Source: Branchiostoma lanceolatum (lineage: Eukaryota; Chordata; Leptocardii; Amphioxiformes; Branchiostomatidae). Taken from it: DNA of 64,000 bases. A program made the translations under genes and the position numbers. The stretch covers positions 32,553,024 to 32,617,023 of the forward strand of contig NC_089725.1 in assembly GCF_035083965.1 (NCBI RefSeq). The letters are read 5' to 3'. Every line of letters starts with the position of its first letter. The stretch's first letter is position 1. Shown here one piece after another: positions 11,567 through 23,400 of the stretch. Under the pieces are notes generated by a model, which saw only the letters and a list, made by a program, of their open reading frames with translations, was not told the DNA's origin and ran no database searches.

Positions 11567-11839
11567 TAGCCTCCTTCGCAGACTTCCTATGAACAGCGGT
11601 GTTTATATTGGGGGGGGGGGGTGTGCAAGGTTCTCTAAAGGGAGTTGTGTAGCCGAGCAAGGAGGTTTTATATAAAACCTCCTTGAGCCGAGGGACGCTG
11701 TTCATATCCAGTCTACTTCAAGTCGTCCCTCGGCTACACAACTCCCTTGGCTACACAACTCCCTTTAGACTTAGAGAACCTTGTCCCCCCCCCCCCAATA
11801 TAAACATCGCTGTTCATAGGAAGTCTGCGAAGGAGGCTA
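11567..11839. mobile_element. Foldback/MITE-like element with long inverted repeats
   Basis: The left arm (tagcctccttcgcagacttc...) and right arm (...gaagtctgcgaaggaggcta) are inverted copies of about 90 bp, each with a run of G or C (11609-11621, 11787-11800). The element starts and ends with TA, as in Tc1/mariner-type insertions. In the middle lies a perfect 28-bp palindrome at 11658-11685 (caaggaggttttat and its complement). A second small inverted pair, gccgagggacg/cgtccctcggc, sits at 11687-11734. There is no coding capacity. Confidence 0.75.
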
Positions 11840-13160
11840 AAGGGATGCATCCATTCCCCATGATCATCGTCCAAGGGGTTTTATTCATTTCAGCATGAGT
11901 ATTTTTGTCTAAGCAGATCGGATGGAATGTAACGTTGTCTAAGGTCGTAACTTTGCCCAATTTTTTTGTACAGTACTGAATTTTAATAGCGAGGAGTGAG
12001 TTAGTTATAAGGCATGGGAAAGCACGATAGCCATTCTTTAAGGGACTGTACAATATTGTATTAAACGGGATGGGAGATTGTTATTGGGTATTGGGTATTG
12101 TGAATAAGTTGAAAATCGCGAATCAGCGCTTACCAACCCCGCCCTCCCCAGTCAACGCCATACATTCATTCGAGCAAGCATCTGTAAGCATATGTTCAAG
12201 CGTGTTATAATGTGCTAAGAGCCTTCAGTTTCTCTATTGTCTAGAGGTGACGACGAAGAGGTCTGCCTCGTTCTGAAATCCTATGAAACAGAAACCGAGG
12301 GCAATAGAACAGATGCGCCATCAGAAAAGAAAGTCAGACTACTAGAGCCTGCTAAAGAGGCTACAACGCTCCCTTCTCTTTTCATATGGTTCAGAATCAA
12401 ACATGCGTCGAATTTATAGTCTCACTGGTGATCACGCATGCATTCCTCCGAGTGGGTACCTAAAAGAGTCCGGCCTAAAAATTAGATGGCTACAAAAAAA
12501 AGAATATTATTATCGATAAGAAGGTCACAATCTTCCCCCACCAACCTCTGCTTGGAGAGTATGTTGTATGACGAAATCCGTCCTTTTGTCAATGTCGACC
12601 CAAGGACTTGGTCGACCGAACCTTCACCGCACCCTCACCGATCCTAGAGGAAGAATCTCGATAGACCGGCCAGCTCTTTGTTCTGTTAGAGGTGACATCA
12701 CCTCGGAACGGTCTGGTGCGCGCTTGTGACAATACCGAAAATTGTCGCCTGTAGAACAAAATCTACGCACCAAGTCGGACTCCCCGCGTAGATCCGTACG
12801 ACTGAAGCTGACCATCACTGTTTCAAGGTAAGGGTCGCTAGAATGTGCTCATCAGTCAATAGATACGGGAGGGGGTAAGGTAAACAGCCTATAGGTATGT
12901 CCACCACGATAGCGACCCACGGTATGGTAGAAAGTACGCATGATGTTTTCAGTTGAAAATGTGGCGGGAACAATCTGCAAGACGCACATTTGAGCAAGAC
13001 CAACCTGCATTCATTGGCGACACAAAGGCCAGAGAAGCAAATAACAACCGGTTCCGATTGGAATGATCGTAGCATTTGTCACAGCATTGCTTATCACTAT
13101 GTTCTGAAGGTGTACGATCCACTGTCATTTTATTATTTTTTTTATGTCTCAAAGTTGTAG
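11840..13160. other. Upstream region of the Pro-rich gene, no exon identified
   Basis: It contains the third copy of the 7.44/8.53-kb segment (12161-12290: ttcaagcgtgttataatg, ggtgacgacgaag). The signal-peptide exon expected for the gene at 13161 was not found. A donor-like TTTCAAG|GTAAGG at about 12827 has no convincing signal peptide in front of it. Confidence 0.4.
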
Positions 13161-13762
13161 GAGCACCACGGCCAGCACCATACCGGCCACCAAAACCAGC
13201 ATACCGGCCACCACCTCCGCCGCCGCAGAGACGGAGTCTCCAGGATGCCCGTGCTGAGCTGGCGGAACTGCTACGTGGAGCGGAGAGTGATTCCGCCCGG
13301 AATCTGATGGAGCCGTTTGAGAGGAGTGATGGCGATCTCGATGGTGCGTAGACATAGACTTCTTTAATCAATAGTTCAATTTCACAAGCACAAACAATAC
13401 AATACAATTTCAAAATGTAAAGTTTGTTGTCAACTCCCAGACATAGGCTGAACTGTACATACCACAAAACACTTCGTTAGCAAAATCGCAATGATGGAGT
13501 CGATGCTCGGTGGGCGGGTTTGGGGCTTCTGTCGCACTCCTCTATTCCCTCAAGCAGGAACGATTTCATAAAGTCTTCATTTCACTTCTTATGTCTTTCG
13601 TTTACCCGTTACCTATGATTTTCGTATTTCACAGGCGACGCCTTCGAGAAGAAAGCGGCAGGTCCTTAGGAGGCTGCAGCTGAGCTGGATGAGAAGGTGG
13701 AGGAAGCGGAGGAAGATGCCACCTTGGGTCAGCTGGAGGAAAACTACGGTCCTGAAGAGTGA
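13161..13762 (+). pseudogene. Pro-rich cationic/acidic peptide gene, N-terminus not found, in-frame stop
   Basis: An exon at 13161-13343 (acceptor gttgtag, donor GATG|GTGCG) encodes APRPAPYRPPKPAYRPPPPP followed by QRR and the acidic SLQDARAELAELLRGAESDS. It joins in phase 1 to an exon at 13635-13764 that reads GDAFEKKAAGP and then TAG at 13667. After this stop the same frame stays open for 30 codons of the same acidic character (EAAAELDEKVEEAEEDATLG...) to a TGA at 13760, just before a donor. The cationic part, basic site and acidic tail mirror the neighbour at 8971. It may be a gene broken by one nonsense change, or a real gene that ends at the TAG. Further exon-like sequence lies at 14145-14198, and AATAAA is at about 14595. 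Confidence 0.45.
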
Positions 13763-14629
13763 AGGTAAGGAGAACTCTTGAAACCCATGTACTGTTTTAT
13801 AACACATCGGAGTTGACAGAATTTTCGTTCAACGAGGCGATGGAGCAGCCTGAGTGTCAGCCTAGTTAATCCCAGACTCAGTTCACAGGGGAGAGCCTGG
13901 AACTAACTAAGTAAAGTAAAGTATCAGTAACTAGGAAGACACTAGCGATGGCTAGCGATGGAGAACCACATGGAACTGTAACGTACAGGAGACGAACAAC
14001 AAGAACAATACATTACACAGAATGCACAACGACCTAACAATCCATATTAATATAGGAAATAGACACAAAATTTATGTATACATAGGAAGAACTACGCGGC
14101 CTTTTCTGATTGAAATGATTGCCCAACTTTTCTTTATTCCTCAGGGACCCAGTGGCCCAGACTGCGGCAAAGTCTACAGGTAGAAGACCTGTACAAGCAG
14201 ATTCTAAAAGCTTTAGTCTATTGATAGTACAGCAAACTGCCTTCCTAGCGAGGTGCCGTCGACGATAAGGTTCTAGCTTTGTTTTAGAAATTCGTTGTTA
14301 AGACAGAATAACCGACAGAAGTCCTACATTTTTCAATTTTCCGTCACCGATTAAAATAGGATATACGTTACTGCGTTTCTTCCACCGTAGTTCTTTTTTT
14401 CGTGTCATATCATTTTTTTTCAATTTTCCGTCACTGATTGAAATAGGATGTACGTTACTGAGGTTCCTTTTACTGGAGTTTCTTGTTTGTGTCTTCTAAA
14501 ACTTAAACATTTTGTAAACATCAATGATCAATCTTGATAAATTTTCTTGTAATGTATTCTGCTTGTCTGCCTGTGCAAAAGGTAGGTGTGGAGAATAAAG
14601 GTTCTTCCCGAAACTGTTAACCTGGTGTT

Positions 14630-14668
14630 TGGATTGATTGATTGATTGATTGATTGACTGGCGGACTG

Positions 14669-14703
<35 letters not shown>

Positions 14704-14735
14704 CATCCATGCATTCATTCATTCATTTGTTTATT
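14630..14735. repeat. GATT microsatellite
   Basis: Two runs of (GATT)n separated by gactggcggactg, then (CATT)n. Confidence 0.9.
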
Positions 14736-14739
14736 TGTT

Positions 14740-16030
14740 GAGATTTGCCACCTTCGTGAAAAGATTGACATAACAGGTGGCTAGGCTTTTTTAAGTTGTC
14801 AACCCAGAACCTAGACTGTAAGGTTTGAACCACTCAAACAGGGAAGGGTCCCTGCTCTTTTCGATCCGTGTGGCGGGAGTTTTAACGTTCTCCATTTGTG
14901 GCTCTCCTCAAACATGAGACCTTCAGCTTTACGTCCCGTCTGACAGAAGGTTTTCTAGCTTCTCAAGTTCTGACCCAAATAATGAATCGTGAGACAAAAA
15001 GGCAAGATACTGCAACGTCGTTTCAGACAGTGAATTTTAATTTACTAATCACTTGAAAGATCGAAAATAGAATAGTGCTGAGGATATATTTGTCGCTAAT
15101 TTAGGAATGTTAGTCAACTCTGACCTCCAAGCAGACGTGCGGCGCCGGCCTGTCGTCCACTGTTGTGCAATTTCCTTTCGTCTCTCTGCCGATGCACGGT
15201 TTTCTGTTTACCTTAACGTTTGCTGCAAAAGGATGGGCAGCACAAGCCAGAACCCTACATCTGCTTGGATATACGTAAAGCCAGCCTAGCCAGGGAATTA
15301 CTGGCGTATGTAGTTCATATCCTCTACAGGTTAGTAAGTACTATACTGTACATAAACAACAGCACTCTACAGCTGACCACAACTGAGTGGTGTCGCGAAA
15401 TTGTCCTCGCTATTGCACGTGTGCTTTGATTGACCACTAAAACATTGCCACATTGGAAATCAGACATACTACTTAAACATCATGATAGCATAATGTACCG
15501 TATATACATATTCGATTTATACAATGCTGAGAGGAACTATTCTACAGAGCGGTCATTGGAAAGAGAGAACTTCTGAAGAGGCTACGTATGATTTCTGGAG
15601 TGAATACCTGATGCTAGAGAGATGGGTTTGGCATAATTTGAAACCTTAGCTCATGACTTACAATAAAGGAATCTACGCGGAGCTCATAATCAACACTACG
15701 CAGCACTAGATAAACGTTTCCACCCACAGGTCAGTCCAACATCACAGGTACGAGACGGTCTGTTTCCCCATCAGCGGCGGTAGCACGTCCTGTTACAAAA
15801 GTAGAAATTCGCACGCACGGCCTACTTCACAAAACCATTGACCTCCATCCACAGCTGCAAACACAGCCCAAAACCAACTCAGCGTGACAAACACACACAC
15901 TCGGGAGGAATGTAAGGATGAAGTAACTGTCAAGCTCATGGACTTAAGAATGACTTACTGAAACGAATGCACTTTTTACAGATGGTTATGACTTGTGTTC
16001 TTACTCGTAATCTTACTCGGATGTACGCGT
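14740..16030. other. Intergenic, no gene seen
   Basis: There are only degenerate repeat traces, including ccctacatctgcttggata at about 15255, a motif that recurs elsewhere in the window. There is no convincing exon on either strand. Confidence 0.4.
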
Positions 16031-16035
16031 TTATT
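16030..16035 (-). terminator. Candidate polyadenylation signal of the granin gene
   Basis: AATAAA on the minus strand (tttatt on +), about 1.27 kb past the granin stop. If it is used, the 3'UTR would contain the whole 16.1-17.1-kb minisatellite. Confidence 0.3.
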
Positions 16036-16109
16036 TACTTTGTAATGTAGATGATGTCAGCACAAGCTGAGGAAATGGAGGCTATCGGATACATGTTTAT
16101 AATACAAGA

Positions 16110-17125
16110 GCGAGTTGAGAGGATGTAGGAGGGGGTTGAGAGGATGTAGGAGGGGTTGTGAGGATGTAGGAGGGGGTTGAGAGGATGTAGGAGGGGGTTG
16201 AGAGGATGTAGGAGGGGGTTGTGAGGATGTAGAAGGGGTTGTGAGGATGTAGAAGGGGGTTGAGAGGATGTAGGAGGGGGTTGTGAGGATGTGGGAGGGG
16301 TTGTGAGGATGTAGAAGGGGTTGAGAGGATGTAGGAGGGGTTTGTGAGGATGTAGGAGGGGGTTGAGAGGATGTAGGAGGGGCTGAGAGGCTGTAGGAGG
16401 GGTTGTGAGGATGTAGGAGGGGTTGTGAGGATGTAAGAGGGGTTGAGAGGATGTAGGAGCGGGTTGTGAGGATGTAGGAGGGATTGTGAGGATGTAGGAG
16501 GGGTTGAGTAGATGTAGGAGGGGATTGTGAGGATGTAGGAGGGGTTGTGAGGATGTAGGAGGGGGTTGAGAGGATGTAGGAAGGGTTGAGAGGATGTAGG
16601 AGGGGTTGAGAGGATGTAGGAGCGGGTTGAGAGGATGTATGAGGGGTTGAGAGGACGTAGGAAGGGGTTTAGAGGATGTATGAGGGGGTTGAGAGGATGT
16701 AGGAGGGGGTTGAGAGGATGTAGGAGGGGTTGTGAGGATGTAGGAGGGGTTGTGAGGATGTAGGAGGGGTTGAGAGGATGTAGGAGCGGGTTGAGAGGAT
16801 GTATGAGGGGTTGAGAGGATGTAGGAGGGGATTGAGAGGATGTAGGAGGGGGTTGAGAGGATGTAGGAGGGGTTGTGAGGATGTAGGAGGGGTTGTGAGG
16901 ATGTAGGAGGGGTTAAGAGGCTGTAGAAGGGGGTTGAAAGGATGTAGGAAGGGGTTTAGAGGATGAAGGAGGGGTTGAGAAGATGTAGGAGGGGTAAAGA
17001 GGATGTAGGAGGGGTTAAGAGGATGAAGGAATGTGTTTAAAGGATGTAGGAAGGGATTTAGAGGCTGTAGGAGGGGTTGAAAAGATGTAGGATGGGGTTG
17101 AGAGGATGTAGGAGGGGTTGGGAAG
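16110..17125. repeat. Minisatellite, 20-21-bp unit, about 50 copies
   Basis: Tandem copies of gaggatgtaggaggggttgt with variants (gagagg/gtgagg, one extra G). The strand bias is strong: G-rich on +, pyrimidine-rich on the granin sense strand. Its edge is about 180 bp downstream of the granin stop codon. Confidence 0.95.
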
Positions 17126-17303
17126 GAGTAGGAGCACGGGTTTTGGTAAAGCGTTATTCTTAGCACATCCAGTGCGGCCCCTGCTGACGTCAGTTTACCA
17201 GTGCCGGCACCTTCCAACATTCCCCATGGTTACCGCCAGTATTGACATGTCTACTGAGCGGTCAGCACGTCCTCCCGTCAGCGGCCGTGGAGGCGTGACG
17301 TCA

Positions 17304-17408
17304 TCACTTCCGCCGTTCCTGGCTGCGGCGCTGCGGGGCCTGCGCATGCGCGACTCGGTTCAGCTCGTCCTGTAGCTCCTGCTGAGCCACCAGAGCGTCC
17401 AGCTGCGC
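17304..17408 (-). CDS. CHGA-like: Granin exon 9, conserved C-terminal motif
   Basis: Phase-0 exon with acceptor TCTCGCGCAG. It encodes residues 546-579: AQLDALVAQQELQDELNRVA, then HAQAPQRRSQERRK and TGA. An alternative AG six bases in would remove only A and Q. This is the position of the PROSITE-type granin C-terminal signature. The exact pattern is not met, but ELNRVAH followed by an RR matches the chromogranin A end. Confidence 0.85.
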   Translation of the reverse strand, partial: AQLDALVAQQELQDELNRVAHAQAPQRRSQERRK

Positions 17409-20400
17409 CTGCGCGAGAAATTGGGATGTGTCTATTAATGTCATCTGACTATGCCAACTGCATCCTGGAAAAAAACTAAGATATGATACTACAAAAGTTA
17501 CTCGAGCAATTGGATATATTTTATAGACAGTCAGACGTCTCAGACAGCGTCCACTGACTTCTGCAGTTGCTTGAGTAACTTTTGTACTGTGTATTTCATT
17601 ACCTGGACGTCTGACCTTCATCGACGTATCAAGATATAACAATTCATCTAACCCCATGTCACTGACATGCCTTGATTTACAATGTTGTAACCTACCGCTG
17701 ATTCTATGAATATTTACAGTATGCCCATAGTATAAAAATGCTTCTTTTTCTCTTTTTCCCTTGATATGTGTTTCCTACTGCAGACAAAGATGTAAAGTAA
17801 GAATATGTTGGTCATTACAAACTTACCACAGTGTCGTCCTTGTTGCCACCGCTGCCGTCAGCTTGGACTTCGCTGCTGTCTGTGCTCTCGTTACTCTCAT
17901 TTTTCTTTTCCTCCTCCTCTTCCTCCTCCTCCTCTCCTCCCCCTCTCCGCTGGATGTTGTTGATGTCTTCCCCGTTCGCTTTCTGGTCGCCGCTGGCCTC
18001 GTCGCTCTGGCTGGCTCCCTCGGCTGACTCGTAGTCTGGTGCTCCGTTCCCGCGCTCCTCCTCAGGAGACCCCTCCTCTTCCTCAGGTGACTCCTCCCCT
18101 CGCCGCTCCTCCACATCATCCCCGTCTCCTCTCCGCTCTTCATCTTCCTCCTCTTCGTTATCATCTGCCTCATCACTATCTTCTTCCTCGTCTCTTTTCT
18201 CCCCCTCATCCGCTTCTCCATCGTCATCTCTCTTCTCCCCCTCATCTTCTTCATCATTTTCATCTCTCTTATCATCCTCCTCATCTTCGTCTGAATCTTC
18301 ATCTCTCTTATCATCCTCATCTTCGTCTGAATCTTCATCTATCTTATCATCATCATCATCAACGTCGTCGTCGTCGTCGTCCTCCTTCTTCTCCCCTTCA
18401 TCTTCTTCTCCATCATCATCTGTCTTATCATCATCATCACCATCCTCATCGTCGTCATCTTCATCTCCTTCTTCTCTCTTATCACCATCATCATCGTCGT
18501 CGTCGTCATCATCATCTTCCCTCTTTTCCCCCTCATCTTCTTCCCCGTCATCATCCCTTAGTTTCAACTCCTCTGATTGCTTCTCTTCGTCCTCTTCCTG
18601 TGATTCCTCGTCGCTTCTCGTCTCTTCTTCTTCCTCTTCTTCTTCATCACCCTCCTCGTCACCGCGTTCATCTTCTTCTTCATCATCCTCATCATCATCG
18701 TCATCTCCTTCATCGTCATCCTCGTCTTCTTCATCGCCTCGACGATCGTCCTCTTCCTCACTTGGTTCCTCTTCTTCCCGTTTGTCATCCTCTTCATCTG
18801 ACCTCGTCTCTTCATCTCCATTGCCCCCTGTTTCAAACAAAACATTTCATCAACATGCTGAAACACGCACAGGAACTCAATACCAAAGTTAATGACCATT
18901 CTTGGTAGGCATTGCATTACTTAAAAACAAAATTCACTTTCAGATAAACCATCGGGCAACTCCAGATTTGAAAAGCATAATCGGGCCACCGGAGACAGAG
19001 GCTGAAAACAGAGCGTGCTGGAAGTCTAAGGGCCACCCACGAAGGCCGTCAGATATGGGACATATCAGATACCAACCACATAATGAGAGGAATCAGGATG
19101 TTCTGACATCGAACTTAAAGCAAGAAATCACCTTCCTCTGCCTCGTCCCCAGCGTCTGCCTTGGCGTAGATCTGAAAGTCCTGTCGGGTCTGCTCGGGGG
19201 CATCGTCCTCCAGGTCATCGTTCCCCGCGAGGAACTCATCCTCTGCGCTGTCTGTAAAACACAGGGAAAGTGAAGGTAATATCGATCCATTTTAGCTCAC
19301 GGAGGAGCTGTTCTTCCACTGGTTGTGACAGAGAAGACAGACGCTTTGTACATCAGTTACAGGTTCATTGTACTGGAGACTTTCCCCTAGATCATTTAGA
19401 GTACAATGGGCAGTAGACCACGGCTTATCGTCCCGTCCTAAGGACTGCAACCCTGTCCGGTAGCGTGCATGTCGGGTGAGTAACAACCGGGATCGAACTC
19501 CCGGCTTCTAGTTCCAGAGGCAAGGCCGCAAACCACTGGACTATGCGAGCTACCTCTCAGCTGAGGCCCGGTCACATACGTCCTGACATCGTCGTACGAT
19601 TACAAACTTAGGGATGGTCGTGAATATGTCGAGCAGCTGTCTGGTTACGGACAGGGCTATCTTAGATCCTTGTCGGCGGCTGCTTTAGTCACGGTCTGCT
19701 TGGAAACTCTACGGCATCAAAATCGTACGACGACCCACGACGAATGTGAAAGAAGAATGAATTTCGGTACATCCCGACGTTTGTGTATAGGGCTGATGCA
19801 TCACAAGAAACGGGTCTTTTAACTTCCACTGCTACGATGCTAATCAATACACCAGTCTGCCAATACATCGGAATCCATTGGTATTTTTGGTACAAACGCC
19901 AGTGGCTCTACGTATCTTACGTTAAACAATCTGATCTTGAACCAAAATGGTGCCGACCAAAATACTCTCCAACAAGAGAGCTCAGCGGAGTTGCTTACCT
20001 CTGTCCTCTACATCTTCTTCATCCGACCGCAGGTCCACCTGTCCGTCATCCCGGGTACTGGCGGCCAGCTCTGAAAAACAGCAGCAGCACCAAAATAACA
20101 CCAATAACAACACCACGAGTACGTTGGCGAATGCCAGGTAAACAATATTTAAAGACAACTCAGCCTCTACAACTGGATAAGATTCGGAGATTACTTCTGG
20201 GCGTTTCGAATGACATCCACCACTCTTCTTCAGCGTCACTAGAATGAACTGGCAGAACACAGCAAGACTAGTACATGAGATGTAACAGGAGGAAACTGTT
20301 GAATGCTAACTCGTAAACATCGTATATGAAAGTAGGAGTGTGTGGAGTTCACAAATGATGGAGTTGAAACTTGCAAGGCCGCAGCTGTTTCATCAGCACA

Positions 20401-23400
20401 ACCGGCCGTCTTAGGTCAGCTTCTCATACCGAGCGTTCTGCCTTATCATACGATGGGAGCATACATCAATTCATAATAAACTGTTTGCAAATAGCATAAC
20501 AAAGCTGAGAATCAGTGCACATTGCTTAGAAGTTGAAAAGGGTCGACACCACAACACACCAGCCACTCAGAGATTGTGTCCCACATGTAATGGAGGTGTT
20601 GAAGATGAATTCCACTTTGTGATGAATTGTCCAACTTATAGCAAAGAGAGAGATATGCTTTTACAGAATATTACTACTAAGACAAACTTCACCCTATTTG
20701 GTACACAGAGCGATATTTTCTATGTACTGTTGTCATGTCCGACTCCTATATCCATGTACATAGGTCAATTTCTCCATAAATCATTCGAAAAGCGAGACAG
20801 AATTACCCATACATGACTATATATATAACAAATACACTAGTTTCGAAAATATTTTGTAATTAGAATTGTAGGATAGATTAGCCTTGTAGTATTGTTGATT
20901 TCATGCCATACATCGTACCATGTACGATTGTTGAGCAATAAAGTTCACTTCACTTCACTTCACTTCACTTCACTATGAAGTCTGAAGCAGCGAGGTTTGT
21001 TTTGCATGGATCAATGTTGGCGTGTGACCGTGCAATGCCGTTGTTTCTCATCATCAATGTGATTGGGGATGATTTCAGATAAAGAATGCTGCCCTATTAT
21101 ATTACATCAGCCCTCTGGTATGAGAATCTACCCCCAAAGATAATCCCCATCTTCTATTGTCCTTTTCTCTTCTGTAGCAATATCTTTATCCGGCTGGCCT
21201 ATCTTTGCATCGTTATAGATGAAAAAAGCTGGGGGCAATGTTACCATGTTTGTGCTCAGGGTCTATGTAAGCCATGGTGGTACAGACATTACAGCTAGAT
21301 ATAATTCAGTTGTAACTTAGTTTGGCATCATTGGGCCAAACTAACTTAAACACCAGAGGTTTTGTCCATTCTGTCCAAATGAGATTGAAGATGAACGACA
21401 CTTTATCCTAGATTGTCCACGATATCATGATAAGCGCTCAAAGCTGTTCAACCTTATTTCCGCTTGCTCAGCAGAATTTGATACATTCCAGTCTATAGAT
21501 AAATTCAAATACATTCTAGGAGACAACCCTTACTGTGTACAAATAGGTAAATATATCAAAGAATGTTTAGATCTTAGAACTAGTAGTGAAAGTGATAGTT
21601 TAAACTCGACATGTTGAAGTATTCATATATTTGTTATACTTGTCGCTGTACTTTTGTTGTGTCAATAAAGATTTCTATTTATGTGGCGGAATGCCACTTG
21701 TAAGCCTGAAGGACAGCAATAACAGAGAGATGAGGACCCTTTAAGGAGGTAGAAGTGGACTTAGTTTTGAGAGTACTTTTTCATGGAAAACTAGAATGTG
21801 CTTTGCCGTTGTAGTGAGGAGAGAAAAGTTGACCGTTTTAATGAGAGGACACGACGAGCCCAGCCAGGCAGAAAACAAGTGTAGGACGCGGTTAGTAGAG
21901 AAGGGCAGGAGTTAGAAGGGACATGTGGTCTATTTAAACCATTGTCGTAAAATTATGAGTGGTTTAAGGAAGCATGATTTTATCAGTGAGGTAACATTCA
22001 ACTGAAGTGTTTGATATGTCGATGGTGGTTAGACATCCAGGTAGAAAATAATGTCATACAAAATGAATAAATCAACACATCCTCTTAAGAGTCAGACGTT
22101 TCAGATAGCATCCACTATCTTTCATCGGTTTTACATGCAGCACACAATGCTCAGTCATCCTACAAGATGTTCTTAAAAAGTACGTGCAGAATTGCAGATT
22201 GTGGATTCTCATGTCCAAAAGTCATGCAAGTCAAACGTCTATGACAACACCGTGCAGTCCAGGGTCTAGGGGAAGGGAGATGTGTTAAAGGATCATGCGG
22301 ACAAGATGTCTAGCAATAGGTGCTTGGGGTGGGGATGGGAGGGGGTATCATTGAGGAGAGGTTGAGTTTGTGGAGGGGTGTTGAGAGTGGTGGGTTGTGG
22401 AGGGGAATGGAGAGAGATGGGTTCGGCTGGGGTCTGAGGTGGATTTGGGAGGCATTGTGGAGAGGGTACGGTGAGGGGGTGTTTGTCCTAAATGCTGCCT
22501 GCCCGTCGCGCGCGTGTCCTCACCTGGCCGGCCCATGTTCTGCAGGAGCTCCTGGAGCACCTGGTGATCATGCTCCACCTGCCGCAGCATCGTCTGGATC
22601 GTCCCCATCACCTCCAGCTGACTCTTACCTACCAACACAACCGGTATGTTACTGGATCGTCCCCATCACCTCCAGCTGACTCTTACCTACCAACACAACC
22701 GGTATGTTACTGGATCGTCCCCATCACCTCCAGCTGACTCTTACCTACCAACACAACCGGTATGTTACTGGATGGTCCCCATCACTTCCAGCTGACTCTT
22801 ACCTACCAACACAACCAGTATGTTACACTCACCTGTGGTGCGGCTACTTGCGATCTCATAACTAGTTGTATAATTTTTGATGTAATATAAGTGTAACTTA
22901 CATGAATGATACTATTTGAAGTAGTATTCTGCTGATCATTTTCTATCCATCTAGCCATCAATTAAGTGTTTAAAGAAAATGAATGTCATGACAAAACAGG
23001 TGTTGCCACCTTTTAATTCTACGCCGCACATACCACAATCTAAACTTTTTTTGATATTTGACACTTGTCAGTTTGAGACCTGTCTGCAGCAGATGGCCCT
23101 ACTTTACTTATCTTCCTGAAGGGGCAAAGCCCTGTGTCCCGACACCCCTATGTTAAGGTTTGGGTTAGGGTTAGGGTAAGGGTAAGGGTAAGGGTAAGGG
23201 TAAGGGTAAGGGTAAGGGTAAGGATTAGGGTTAGGGTTAGGGTTAGGGTTAGGGTTAGAGAGTGTTGAAAAATAGGGGTGTCGGAACAAAGGGGAGTAAT
23301 CCTAACTGATACTCGTCAGGCCAGTGGCCTCACCTTTCTTGGCCTGTTCCACTGCTTTGAGCACCTCGTTGGCATCGGGGATGAGGTCCTCCTCCACGGC

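Noticed and set aside
13076..13160. Hydrophobic stretch TVILLFFLCLKVV just upstream of the Pro-rich exon as a signal peptide
   Set aside because: There is no ATG in that frame (a stop lies just before the first possible codon), and the stretch coincides with the T-rich tract of the acceptor. A separate upstream exon is more likely.
16669..17220. 183-codon minus-strand frame (SYILSTP repeats)
   Set aside because: It is a translation of the 20-21-bp minisatellite.
18039..18908. 289-codon frame opposite the granin acidic exon (His/Pro/Leu-rich)
   Set aside because: It is a mirror of GAA/GAT-rich coding sequence on the other strand. The exon on the minus strand has splice sites and frame continuity, this one has none.
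23152..23259. TTAGGG run as a true telomere or chromosome end
   Set aside because: It is only about 100 bp, lies inside an intron with exons on both sides, and has inverted flanks.
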